From the NCBI GenBank assembly GCA_020465985.1, contig JAANYP010002038.1:434001-498000 (forward strand): a stretch of 64,000 nucleotides of DNA, in the 5' to 3' direction. Each line of letters starts with the position of its first letter. Position 1 is the first letter of the stretch. Shown piece after piece: positions 27,201-38,600 of the stretch. The notes below the pieces were generated by a model that saw only the letters and a program-made list of their open reading frames with translations, searched no databases and was not told the DNA's origin. The position numbers and the translations under genes were made by a program. The stretch is from Centrapalus pauciflorus (Eukaryota; Streptophyta; Magnoliopsida; Asterales; Asteraceae).

Positions 27201-30116
27201 AACCCCCAGATTGCATACACTTCTTTGATTCCTTTTGTACATGTTCCATGATCACTGCCCTCCTGGACCTTCTCCACCACCGAAACCACCTGATCTTTGA
27301 CTCGGAGCAACGTTGGATTATGTTGAACACAAGTCTTGAGGACAAGACTTTTTCGAAGGCAGAAGTATTGATTGGACTTTACTATTAGATGATTCTAGAA
27401 AGGGTATATTAGTAATAACTAGTAATAGTTAGTTAGTTTGAGAAATCTATAAATAAAGGGGAGAAGAGAGTGAGAAGTGTGCAGAAATATTATTGTTAGA
27501 CAATGTGTAGCTGATTGCTTGTGCTTTGAGGGGTCTCCTACCATTCGGTTGAGAGAAAGGGCTAGTCCCTGGAATTGTTGATTTGTTCTTCTTATATTTC
27601 TGTTTTGTAATTCTTCTTCATCAATATCAAATCTATTCCTCTGTTTTAATCAATATAAGTTTCTGTTTCGTATCACAGAAACCCACAAGAGGGGTTTAGT
27701 TCCCTAAAAGTATATACACACGAAAAAAGAAGAATGAGTTAGAAGAAGCGAAGTGACAGAAGAATAGAACAAAAAAAGCTTTGGCCATCCTATGGACTCA
27801 ATAGTAGCATAAGAGAACCACTTCCATACAAGATACCGTAGTTTTTAATCTCAAAGAAGTTGGCGATGGGTCGTGGGTGCCAAAAGAAGTTTAAGAGAAA
27901 AACAAAATGATGCAATGAGAAAAAAGCACAAGTAATTGATGCAAGACAATCAACGGAAAAGATTTGGAAGAAATGTAATAATATGAATTAGAATAACAAG
28001 GTTTCAGACTGCAAGGATGGCAAGAATCTATTGAGCTTCACACCCGAAGTTGATTTAGGGTTTCTTACTTGCATCTAAATGGTTACATTTATTAAATCAC
28101 TCAACATGTCCCGATGTCCAACTGTTTAGTAACAAAAACTCCAGACCACCACATCCTTGTGCTTGATATCATACTGTGCATGCTCACCCCTTTACATCAT
28201 CCAGCTGACCACAGCCCAAAAAACGACTTTTCATGGTGCATTGAGGGAGCATTTGACATGGATGGGGAATTAATGAGGCCTAATGCAAACCAACCTAAGA
28301 TATTAAAGGTGTATTCTAGAAAGGTAAAAAGAGGAAATGACAACAAAAGAAATGCAGGCAAGTGGCTGAGGTCAGTTAGAAGAAAGAGAAGAATAAAAAC
28401 AAGGAGGATCTCATAATCAGCATTCAATTATTTTCATTCATGGTTGTTTGGGCTCCAACTTTATGGTTGTGAGAGTGGGACTATCCATGGATTTTTTTTT
28501 ATTGTAATTCTGTTCATTCCAATTTCTCAATTCAACTCATCTTCTTCTGCTTGTGTTCTACATACAATTGTTAATTGAAGTTTTCAATTCTGTATCAGCA
28601 TTGAAGGTATTGCAATGTAAGTAAATGTAACGGAGGTGATACTTTATGTTGTTAAAGCAGCACACATATCCAGTAAATTATACAATGAAGTTGGAAGTGT
28701 CCAGACATCTTTAACTACTGACTTACACAAGTAGTGAAGAAGGTGGTGGTGTAACTAACTAACTCTCTTGCATAAACTTCTAATTTTCAAGCAATACTGA
28801 AAATTAACATATAAATGTCTTTTTTATAACCACTTCTGTTTTGTTGTCACTGATTATTCTGGATATTGGTATCAGAACCAGAACCAGAAGGCAAAACATG
28901 TTAGGATCATTCTCTTTGTTTTCTTTTTCAAAATGTTATGTAGTCTCTTACATGATTGCTTATTTGAGATTGTAGGTAAGGACTTCTGATCCCCTCAGGC
29001 CTCAATATTGAAAACAATAAAGAATGACTCCTCCTGTCATTCAGAATACTCCTTTCGTTCGTTTGTCCAAAATTATTCTTGATAAACTAACTTCATTTAA
29101 TAATTTTAGATATCCATTTAGAATATTAGTAAGTCAGTATTCATTCAACATCAATGTCAGGCAGAATGGTATAATTATTTGGTACCTAATCATTTGGTTT
29201 TCCCAATCAAGCCCTCACTTAACAAAATAATAATGATGATAATAATAATAATAATACGTTTTACTACCATCATTAAATCAACTAATAATCATTTATGAGG
29301 ATTACGTCTCTTTATATGCGCTAGAAAAAAACCTAATCAGCATTGGAGCACTAAAGCATGATCTGACCAACACATGCATTACCATATACTCTGGGGTGAA
29401 ACATCAGTTACAAACTGACTTGACTATGCATCGAGCAGTTCTAGAGTTCTCAACCCAAGTGGAAACTAATGTTTACTCCTTTACAAAATTGTTAACCAAA
29501 CACATGATTGAAGAATAAACTCATAGACATCTGATAATATCTACCATAGTTAAATCACACAAACAAAAAGTAATCATCCTCCATCTTAATTAAATGATCA
29601 AAAAGCCACACAAACCTGTTGGAAATCCTTGAGTGCTTCTTTGAACTTCCCCATTGCAAGATACGCAGCACCACGCCGATAATACCCCTGGGGTTAGTCA
29701 TCAAATATTTCATATAAATACGTCTCTAAACTATCAATTCAAAAAAAAACAAAGAAAAGAAAAACAACATGCCTTGGAATACTTAGGATCAATCTCAACA
29801 GCCTTGGATGCATCCTGGATTGCGCTGCCATATTCCTCCAACTTAGTATGCGCCAAAGCTCGATTAGCCCAATATACAGCATTTAAACCGTCTAATTCAA
29901 TCGCTTGCGTATACAAATCAATTGCCTGAGAAAATTTATTGGCTGCCAAAACCCATTACACATGCATTAATACACATATAACAGCATTTAATACAGTAAA
30001 ATATATATAGGTCGGTTGAAGAAGAAACGGAGTTATGGATTACCTTTGAAAGCTTCATTAGCTTGGATTTTGATTCCTTCAGCCTGTGAAACGTTTGATT
30101 TTTCAGTAGTAGCCAT
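19186..30116 (-). CDS. PP5: Serine/threonine protein phosphatase 5, 13 exons
   Basis: Exons on the minus strand are 30116-30044, 29942-29773, 29687-29616, 25765-25615, 24654-24475, 23801-23693, 23600-23483, 23098-22951, 22607-22359, 20156-20031, 19776-19676, 19445-19371 and 19245-19186. Joined, they give an uninterrupted frame of 543 aa, or 483 aa if exon 5 is skipped. Arabidopsis PP5 (PAPP5) has 538 and 484. Three TPR repeats span about residues 11-112 and would bind Hsp90 or other partners. The metallophosphatase domain carries GDVHG (286-290), GDFVDRG (315-321), GNHE (347-350) and the later HGGL and SAPNYCDQ motifs, all intact. The enzyme removes phosphate from Ser/Thr; in plants it is known to act on phytochrome and in chloroplast-nucleus signalling. 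Exon 5 encodes a membrane segment. Intron 2 begins with GC instead of GT. Intron 3 (3.85 kb) holds an LTR element. Confidence 0.95.
21156..21295. repeat. 23-bp tandem repeat and (TA)n array in PP5 intron 9
   Basis: Two and a half copies of a 23-bp unit containing ACTGAAGGAAAGA (21156-21208) run directly into about 43 TA units (21209-21295). No paired inverted element is visible on either side, unlike most long TA arrays in the window. Confidence 0.85.
21480..21830. other. Possible retroelement fragment in PP5 intron 9
   Basis: The composition changes abruptly (GGTCCCACCCCGAAAG, AGCAGGCGGGGGTC). The order of GCCCATTAGG, a TATATATA and a TGTAATTGTAACCCC block looks like an LTR. I could not find matched TG...CA ends with a target duplication, so this is tentative. 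Confidence 0.3.
24475..24654 (-). other. PP5: PP5 cassette exon 5 encoding membrane segments
   Basis: The exon is 180 bp and starts and ends in the same codon phase, so including or skipping it keeps the frame. It adds residues 156-215. These run from a polar stretch GTGTSSSYHSPQ through the hydrophobic VALVAILMLVVGPIAATVVA and ALGTYLVAKKIGWW. In tomato and Arabidopsis PP5, an exon in the same place is alternatively spliced and sends the longer isoform to the ER and nuclear envelope. The donor after GCTG (GTGGTT) is my choice. A donor 3 bp downstream (GTTTCT) would also keep the frame and would add one glycine. Confidence 0.8.
26025..26064. repeat. T21-G19 homopolymer junction in PP5 intron 3
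   Basis: Twenty-one T are followed without interruption by nineteen G. On the transcribed sense strand of PP5 this is poly(C) followed by poly(A). The length is likely to be unstable or to contain sequencing error. Confidence 0.9.
26135..27675 (+). mobile_element. Internally deleted LTR retrotransposon in PP5 intron 3
   Basis: Two 307-bp LTRs (26135-26441 and 27369-27675) begin TGAT and end GTATCA. They differ at about six positions by eye. A perfect 5-bp target duplication, CAGAA, flanks the unit (26130-26134 and 27676-27680). Each LTR has a TATAAATA promoter-like box. Only 927 bp of internal sequence remain, with a gag-like open frame. Protease, reverse transcriptase, RNase H and integrase are absent, so it depends on a relative for movement. 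CTTGAGGACAAGACTTTTTC just before the right LTR resembles the end of plant Ty3/gypsy internal regions, which is inference. It lies antisense to PP5. Confidence 0.92.
26507..27388 (+). CDS. Gag-like remnant open frame of the LTR element
   Basis: The frame has 293 codons and its last few lie inside the right LTR. Residues 1-60 form a charged heptad-like coiled coil (METRLSSLQSRLDQHDEQ...), typical of the start of plant Ty3/gypsy gag. The middle is acidic and Gly-rich. From about residue 185 onward it has no recognisable similarity and probably spans a deletion junction. No CCHC zinc knuckle or enzyme motif is present, so it is unlikely to make a working Gag. Confidence 0.6.
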   Translation: METRLSSLQSRLDQHDEQIRQIQSDVMDIKSTLKSLESDRIESAEFRKLVIGWMKQQGMHHDFNSGRGRGSGFLFDSDEGNVVTDGELGSANSPLEIVNSVGDVGLENDESKVVFDSGGGTADFGGVVHHLIHDKGAIPVVSSFTFNCQQGNPTLVSTPKPILKPTFSVQPMESDLVMPQWLYLKTTFIIIYSDNWDFGYAHKVLDESPIPKLVKQLVLLISYFVWGRKPLKPPDCIHFFDSFCTCSMITALLDLLHHRNHLIFDSEQRWIMLNTSLEDKTFSKAEVLIGLYY

Positions 30117-30573
30117 AGAGGGCATAATAGGATAGCGAATAAGCTCGACTTTTAGTTGAGTTAGAAGAAAAGATGTATAGATTGCATGCCAACTGTTCCG
30201 TTTTCGCCTTCAAAACTTCCGTTTGGAGGGTAGACACAGAAATTGTCCTTCCAAAATTTTACCCTAGATGGTTCCGGCGCATCTTTTCATATATCATTGA
30301 TTCATGGAAACATTTCATTTCAGGTCCTTTTAGTATGAAACATTTACATCTACGTCCCTTAGCTCTAAGAAGATTTCACTTCGATCCGCGTTGGTATTAA
30401 ACGATAAAAATAACAAAAAAAGTGGTAACAATTTTATCATTGATAGTAACATTATTTATTTTTTTATCTTTAATAACATTGATTTTTATACTTTTTAAGA
30501 ACTTTTAGTTTTCTATCAATAATAATAACGGGTGAGTGGTAACCAACAAAATTGTTTAACAGGTCACCAATAA
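30117..30573. other. Upstream region of PP5
   Basis: This should hold the PP5 promoter and leader, since PP5 starts at 30116 on the minus strand. I see no convincing TATA box at a usual distance. The short plus-strand open frame at 30173-30400 has no recognisable domain. Confidence 0.45.
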
Positions 30574-30581
30574 CTTTTTAA

Positions 30582-31097
30582 TCATGGTTATCGAAATCGC
30601 GAATTAAATCGTAGGATAGTACGATCCTACGATCCTACAAGTGGATTTCGATCAGGATCGCTAGTAGGATCGATTTTGGGTAGGATCGTAAACAAGATCG
30701 TAGGATCGTTACTAAGATCGTAAGATCGAACGACGATCCGATCCTATATACGGTTTGTTTTCGTAAGCAAGATCGTAGGATCGTTAGTAAGATCGTACGA
30801 CGTGTATTTCAAACTTTTTATGACCTGTGAATGGATGTATGAAAATGATTTTCTTTTAGTATTGTCTTTAAAGTTTGAATCATCTATGAAAATGACTAGC
30901 TATCTTTTGAATGAGAATTACTTTCTTTATGAACATGATTTATTTTTGATAGAAATGACTCATTTTTGTTTATGATACAATCTCGTGATAGATAATATTT
31001 AATTTCGGTAGGATCATACGATCCCAGTCCGATCCTACGATCCCGATCTTGCAATGAAAAAACGATCCTATGTAAGATCTCGATCTTGACAACCTTG
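30582..31097. mobile_element. hAT-type element rich in GATCGTA, 516 bp
   Basis: The left end is CATGGTTATCGAAATCG and the right end inverted is CAAGGTTGTCAAGATCG. A perfect 8-bp target duplication, TTTTTAAT, lies at 30574-30581 and 31098-31105. Both subterminal regions (about 190 bp left, 90 bp right) are packed with degenerate TAGGATCGT/ACGATCCTA motifs in both orientations. There is no transposase. Confidence 0.8.
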
Positions 31098-31639
31098 TTT
31101 TTAATTATCAAACATACTGACATATTTTCATATTTTCACCAATAACCACAATGTATCAAATCAATTTATTTTATTTTTAAGTTTCCAAATATCTCATAAA
31201 CATCAAAATAAACACAATTTAAGTTTCAAAATTTTAATGTGAAATAGTTTTGATTTTCTATTATTATTTATTTATTTAAAGTAAGATTTTAAAAATACCA
31301 AAAAACAGGATGGTTAAACTGAAAATTGAAACGAGTTATAGTTTTTTCCCTTCATATTATATATAATTATGAATAAATATTTGAATATTATATAACCATC
31401 GTATCAAAATAAATATTAAAAAATTATAAGGTATGAGATAATAAAAATAGTAAATAAATAAATTCGATAAAATTTTAAAAAGATGGTAATAATATAATTA
31501 TATAAAGTTTAGATAAAAAAATAATAGTAGAAAACTAAAATCTAAAATATTATTATAAAATTTCACAACAATTATTGAAATATAAACTTAGTTCATTTTG
31601 ATGTTTATAATTCAAAACGTTTTCATCATCATAACGTTA

Positions 31640-32371
31640 GGTTGTGTTTAATTGATGATAAACAAAAAAATTTATGTCTTATTTCTATGTGATAAGAGTT
31701 GGTCTTTTAACTCTCAATATTAATTTTTTGTCTTATTTCATAATATTAAATGTTTGATAATGTTATATTTTCATTAATTACATTAATTAATAAGTTGTTA
31801 GATTCATTTTTTAAACCACATGTTTTACCATCAAGACAATAATAATATTTTAAGAATCAAAATTAATAATTTTCAGTCAAAATAATAATTTTTTTACAAA
31901 ATCAAAACTAACGATATAACAATTTTTCAATATATATATAAAAATCCATTACTCACATAAGGCAAATCAAGTACCTGGTTTTTTCGTAAGTTTCTACCAA
32001 GGGACTGTCTATCTTTATCGTCTCATTCCCAATATATAATAATCTATCTTTTTTCACTTTTACCACATTCTCCCATGTCTCATGTCTGGTTCACTATAAA
32101 GTTGCAAGAGTTTCAAGATTGTTGATGAAGGTTTTATCAATGGAGTCACTCAATGGGTGAGGATGAGCTGATGAAATGAGATCTTTTTTTTCTTTCTTTG
32201 ATAAGAGAGTTATGAGAACGTATTCTTCATCTCATTGAATAATGACACGATCAGACTCTATGCCCTCTTATCATTCATTGGCACCAAACAAACGTTATTG
32301 TCATACCACTCTCTCAACGAATAAGATATCAATGGTGATAGGAGTCTTTATAAAAGATATCAAACAGCCCC
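31640..32371. mobile_element. PIF/Harbinger-like element, 732 bp
   Basis: The left end is GGTTGTGTTTAATTGATGA and the right end inverted is GGGGCTGTTTGATATCTTT. TTA trinucleotides flank both ends (31637-31639 and 32372-32374), as in Tourist-type insertions. Inverted similarity is limited to the outermost 15 bp or so, hence moderate confidence. No transposase seen. Confidence 0.5.
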
Positions 32372-32374
32372 TTA

Positions 32375-33375
32375 ATTTAGTGACTTAATGGTGGAACACA
32401 TGAAATCAATCATTGAGTTTCAAGGATTAGACTCAGGCTCCAAATGATGGGTTTTTTTCAAAATGTGTTCAGATGTGTAAAAGGCAAATAATAGACATTT
32501 ATATATTTTCTTTAAGTATTTTTTTTTAATAAACTATATAGTAAAGTAAAGTTGAGTGTATCGGTAGTTCTATACCTCTATCAAGTTCGGCTTGAGCTTG
32601 AGAATTTATGTTCAATCGAGCTCAAGTCAACTTTGAACCTTTAAATTTCGATGTCGAGCCTGACATTACTTTGCCCTAATCGACTCGATTACATCTTAGT
32701 TTTAAACATCCAAATTTGAAAACATTTTATCAAATAATTTACGCCCAAAATTAGTTACTAAAGAGTCAATCTCAAAGACGTTGAAGCAAACCAATCAAGC
32801 ATGTTTAAGAGGTGACTACAAATTGCAATCAACATTCTTATAGGTTTATTTCAGTTAGTACCCCACATAGCAGGCTTCTATTTAACATGCAATGGCATTG
32901 GCATCTACAAATACTCAAATAGCAACAACAACTTTGTCTTAAAAACAATAATTTGGAGTTGATTTAGGGCCTTTAGGCACAAAAAAAATAGTTTAGGTAA
33001 AACTAAACCCCTTTATTTAAAACAATATCCAGACCAAAATTGGCCCAAATAAACTAAAACTGAAAGCCCGGTTTGTCGTGTTCAAACAAGCTTAAAATGA
33101 AAATCCCACATTTTTATCTCCAAGCCCAAATTGACCCAAATTAAAAGATTTTTTTTTTTTTTTTTGTGTGTCAAGATGTTGTATACTTGTATGTGACCTT
33201 TAGGGTTTAAATTAAATCTCAATAGTCAACTAATCACTTTCTTTTTCTTCTTTATCGTTCTTCCATTCTTCATGTTCATTGTCATTAACGATAAGTTATA
33301 ACATATTTTCATTGAGTAGATCGTCCCAATTCAGTCCATAACATGTTTGACCCATTCTTTAAACACCTTTTTTAA
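32375..33375. other. Intergenic DNA, nothing recognised
   Basis: No supported gene. The CAAGTTCGGCTTGAGCTTGA segment near 32580 is of a kind often seen in hAT-derived repeats, but no ends could be defined. Confidence 0.45.
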
Positions 33376-33775
33376 GGGTTAATATTGAAAAATTCCTACG
33401 AACTTTCATGAATTTATCGACTAAGTCACTGTACTTTTTTTTTACGAGTGTTAAAGTCCCTAAACAATTTTGTCTTATTCAAAACTATATATTTGACATG
33501 TTTAGCAGGTCACTCACCGGTAAACGGTACAATGACCTAAACAAGAAAAAAAAAGTCTAGTTACTTAATCGTGAAAATTGAAAAAGAAAGTTGATTTTTT
33601 TAATAATAAACTATCGAGCAACTAAATGTTTTACCTGTAAAGCAGGTAGCAGGTTAAAAATATATAGTTTTGAATAATACAAATTTTGTTTAGGGACTTA
33701 AATAGTTGGAAAAAAAGTTCAGTAACTTAATCGATAATTGCATAAAAGTCTGTGGGGTTTTTTTTATACTAACCC
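33376..33775. mobile_element. Mutator-type foldback MITE, GGGTTAATA family, copy 1
   Basis: The left end is GGGTTAATATTGAAAAATTC and the right end inverted is GGGTTAGTATAAAAAAAACC. Flanks CTTTTTTAA and TTTTTTTAA form a 9-bp target duplication with one mismatch. Inside, the two halves are near inverted copies, including AAGTCCCTAAACAA against the GTTTAGGGACTTAA on the other side. Other copies are at 42494-42893, 53831-54233 and 56192-56588. Confidence 0.7.
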
Positions 33776-35483
33776 TTTTTTTAACCCAAACTTGTTTTGA
33801 TTTATTACATTATCACTTTATTTTGTCTCTGGTGTATGCAAATTATAGTTCGTATTGTAGTGATTGCAAACCCATACTTGTTCGTATTCTATTATTTCGA
33901 TAAAGTCTTCAAATTAATTCACACTTATATATCTTAAATATAAGATCATTTTATTTTATTAATTATCCTTTGTAAGTCATCGTCAATATTTTTTACAAGA
34001 TCAACGCTATAAATTTAGAATTTCTATCAACAAATGTATCATTCACCACTTTCTGTTTTTTCTGTCTCATCTGTTTTAGAACTCTGGACCCATTTAATAT
34101 CAATAAACCGACCCCTACCGCCTGTAGGTAGTTTTAGACAAGTTTCTTTTGAATTATATACTCGCATGCCAAGTATGGTTCGTAACAATCTATCTTCGGG
34201 GCATACGATGATCCTTTCACTGTCATATAGAGAAAAATAAAGTTTGTTATCATTAATTTGAACTTCTTTTTTTGATACAAATCATAGGAAAAATAAAACA
34301 TGAAGTCTTCAAATTATGAGGTTTTCATGTTTGTTGTTCACGTTTTTGTTCTTTGGGTAATACAATTAATGACCTTATTAAAGTTGTCTAATTGTCATGT
34401 TTTTAAATTTTAGCACCTTGAAATTTTCTTCAATTCCGATGTGATCAGTAAATTACAAAAATCGTATTGTGAACACCATCAATCCTTTTCATTTCTGTTG
34501 TCATTTTGGTACCAAACAAATATATAATACCAAAGATTTACCAAAACAATAATAAAATGTTTTTCAACCAGCATGTATATTATTAATTCATTTAATTATT
34601 ATTAATGATTTATGCAATTATGTCAAAAGAAATAAAAACCCTTTCATATTTCATATAATTGACCATTACATTATCTAAAGCGAATTACACTATTTAATTG
34701 TATGTTTGCTTTCTCCAAAAAGTGAAGTTTAAATTGAAGTATAAGAGGGACATTTGATACAGTGGAACCGTGAGAATAAAATTGTCTGATAATTATAAGT
34801 TTTTTTATATTGTAAAGAGATCCTCAGTTCTCAATGAAAATAAGTAGAGAATTGATTTCATTATAAATTTCAATTCTCTTCTTTACCTGATATAATGGAG
34901 GGAATCTAAATCATGAAAAAGAAAATAAATTTTATAGTTTTTCTTTCATTTTCTATGTCAATATTTATTTACAGGTAAATTGAGTTTAGTGTTTTCTCTA
35001 AACAAATAGTGATTAAGTTATTTAATTTATAGGTAACAAACTATTTTCAACGACGTGTAGATAAATTTTAAACGATGGCTAAAAATATATAATAGTTTAT
35101 AACCAAGTGGCTACAAATTTTCTTCTACATGTAACATTTTACAAATAAATTCTAATAATTATTTTTTGGGTTTATTATGATAAAACATATTTTCATGGTT
35201 TTTGCGTTTTCGTCCCTTAATGTTATTTTTTTTTTCCAAAAAGTCCTAAATTAATTTTTTTTTCAGTTTTGCGAAATTTAACTATTAGAGTTCGGTTATA
35301 ATTGGTAAACCGGGTTTTTAAATACCCTGAAAAACCAGGTTCTCATAGTCAAATTTCACTAAACCTAAAAGAAAACCCTTATTAGTTTTTTAAAATTAAT
35401 TTAAATATCACCTACTAAATTACAAGTAACGTGTCAAGAGAGGATTGAGAGAAGCTAAACAAAACCATTCTTTCAATATCGAA
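33776..35483. other. Intergenic DNA upstream of the first P450
   Basis: No supported gene. A fragment starting GGGTTTATTATGATAAAACA near 35168 is the left half of the MITE family seen complete at 7247-7546; its right end is missing or eroded near 35379. Confidence 0.45.
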
Positions 35484-35644
35484 GGGACATAATGAAAAAC
35501 ATATATATATATATATATATATAAGGATCCAGCATGTGTAATTACTAAAACTTCAGGGAAATAAAGTGAAATATATCCCATTCATAAATACAAATCATTC
35601 AAGTCTTCGTCAAAACACAAGAAGTAAACCATCTTCTTTTCAAG
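35484..35644 (+). promoter_or_regulatory. Proximal promoter and leader of the first CYP72A gene
   Basis: About 160 bp aligns with the region upstream of the second P450 (43109-43258), from GGGACATAATGAAAAACATA to the start codon. The likely TATA box lies 120-145 bp before the ATG. Here it has grown to about 11 AT units (35501-35523); the paralogue keeps only ATATATA. Confidence 0.55.
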
Positions 35645-38600
35645 ATGGATCTAAGCCTAGCAAGCATGGCTGGTGTTTATGGTGGTGTCGGGGTGGCGGC
35701 GATGGTGGTGCTCATGGTGTATGCGTGGAGGTTCTTCAATTGGGTTTGGTTGAGGCCAAAAAAGACGGAAAAATGTTTAAGAGATCAAGGACTTAAAGGA
35801 ACCTCCTACAAATTGTTATTTGGAGATTTGAAAGAGCTCGTAAATATGATAAAGGAATCATATAAAAAACCTATAAACCTAAGCGATGATATCGTGCCAC
35901 GTGTCTTGTCGTTTCCTCATCGCATAGTTACTACTCATGGTATGTACTTTTGTTATACTTATAATGCTTCAAGTTGTGAAATTTCAATATGTATTAGTTA
36001 AAATTTTGACTACAAATTATTATTTAGGTTACAAGACAATTGAAAAATGAAATATTCATTTAAGGTCTTTTATGTATTTCTCTTAATCCCATAACTTTTA
36101 TTATTATCATGAAATGATTGTCACGGCCGTTTCGTGAATTTTGGTGGTCCTGTGTAATAATTACATACTAGGCTTTTAAATGTGAAAAATTTTAAATTTA
36201 TATAAAAATTATTAGTTATTAATAGTCTAGCAATTGCTATATACATAAAAAAACATTTAAAACAATGATATTAAGACATGTTTATATAACTTGAACAAAA
36301 TAATTAATTTACAAAACCATATTTATCTGAAAGGACATTGTTATACACTTATTTTTAATAATCATACATCCTTACATTCACATATTTTTTGTTAATGACG
36401 TGAGACACAGTAATTAAACTTAAGTAGACTTTAGCCTTCATCATTTTTTCCGATCACCGGTCAATGATGATGCCCTATCAAACATGGGGCCCTGAACGGT
36501 TGCACTTATTGCACACCCTCAGGGCCGGCCTGATGATTGTTGCAAATTAAGTCACTATATATATATTCATGAAATGACGTTTTTGAGTTGTTCATAGATA
36601 AAGGATAAGAACATGAAAAAAATAGGGTGATCGTTTCATGAGAATGAAATAAAAAATAATTGGTAAATAAAAACATAAACAAAATTTACATGGACAAGAT
36701 AAAATACACAACTATGATGATTTATAATTAAATGATAACAATACATTTTAGCAGAGGGATTTGTTATTTGTAGATAATGATACATTTCGATAAAAGTTGA
36801 AATTTGAAGCTTTGATTTGCCATTTTCACTTGTGGATTGAAATTGAGGGATGATTGTATAGGTAAGAATTGTTTTGCATGGCTGGGGCCAAGACCAATAC
36901 TACATATAACAGATCCAACGATGATACGAGAAATATTGGGAAATTATGAAGTCTTTCAAAAGCCAAGGGGAGGAAACCCGCTAGTACGTTTGCTGGCAAA
37001 AGGATTGGTCGATGTTGAGGGAGATCAATGGGTGAAACATAGAAAGATCATCAATCCCGCCTTTCATGTTGAGAAGCTAAAGGTTTTACTTTATTTGTTT
37101 CTCATAGAACAAGTTTAGTTCTAAACTGGAACCAAATTGAATGATATTTCAGTTATATTAGGGGGCGTTTGGTTCGTGGATTTCCTAGGATTTACTGGGA
37201 TTTGTATTTTTAAATCTGTGTTGGTTCGCAGATTTCAGTAAGGATTTAAAATCTCAGGATTTCTTAAATCCTTCTATTCTTTGTTATTTAAAAACTCAGC
37301 CTCCCCCCTAGGATTTTAAATCCCAGTTTCCTTGCATTGTTCAGATTTTGCAAATTTTTTCTATAAGATAATGCAGATTCTTTGACAAAATCCTGAAAAA
37401 TGCAAATACTGCATAATGCAAATCCTTTGACAAAATGCAAATCCCAGGAAAAAAAAATCTGCGAACCAAACACCCCCTTAAAATATGTGTTTATCTAGTT
37501 TAATTTGGCTTGACTTTAACATGATTCACTAATTACTATATTTAATGTTATAGGTGTAGAATTGAAATATGACATTGATGTTTCTTTCTTTGTAGCATAT
37601 GGTACCCGCATTTTATGTAAGTTGTGATGAGCTGATTAACAAGTGGGAAAAGATATTAGAAGAAAAAAGCTCATGTGACATCGATGTATGGCCTGATCTC
37701 CAAATACTGGCTAGTGACGTAATTTCACGCACAGCTTTTAGTAGTAGCTATGAAGAAGGAAGGAAGATATTCGAACTTCAACGAGAACAAGCACATCTAA
37801 TTATAACAACTTCTCGATCCATCTATATTCCAGGATCACAGTGAGTGCATGTAACAATTAACAATAGTACATTTGTGTATATATAGACACAAATATAGAC
37901 ATATTATTACATTTAAGATGATTTTTTTTACAATATTGTAGATTTTTACCAACCAAAAGCAACAAGAGAATGAAATCAATTGCCCAAGAAGTAAAGCGTT
38001 TAGTAAGGAACATTATCGACAAACGGGTGATGGAAATGAAAGAAGGGAAAAGTAGTAAAGACGACCTCCTCGGCATCTTATTAGACTCAAATTTTAAAGA
38101 AATTAAGCAACACGGGAACGCCAAATTTGGACTTAGTATTGATGATATCATCGAAGAGTGTAAGCTCTTTTACTTTGCAGGCCAAGAAACTACCGCAAAT
38201 TTACTTGTTTGGAGTATGGTTTTGTTGGGTCAACATAGAGATTGGCAAGATCGTGCTAGAGATGAAGTTTTAAAGGTCTTTAAGGATAGAAAACCAGATG
38301 TTGATGGGTTAAGTCAATTGAAAATCGTAAGTTTATCCATCAATTCTTACAATTTTTCAAAAACTAAAAAGAATTCTCATCTCATTTCCATTTTACTCTT
38401 TGAATATAACTTTTTGATTTACAGATTAACATGATCTTCCTCGAGGTTCTTAGGCTATACCCTCCAGTAGTTGCATTGACACGAATGGTTCATAAAGAAA
38501 CAAAGGTAGGAAATATAAAAGTACCAACTGGGACATTCCTCCAGTTGCACATAATGCTTTCACATTACGATCCTTGCATATGGGGTGATGATGTGAAGGA

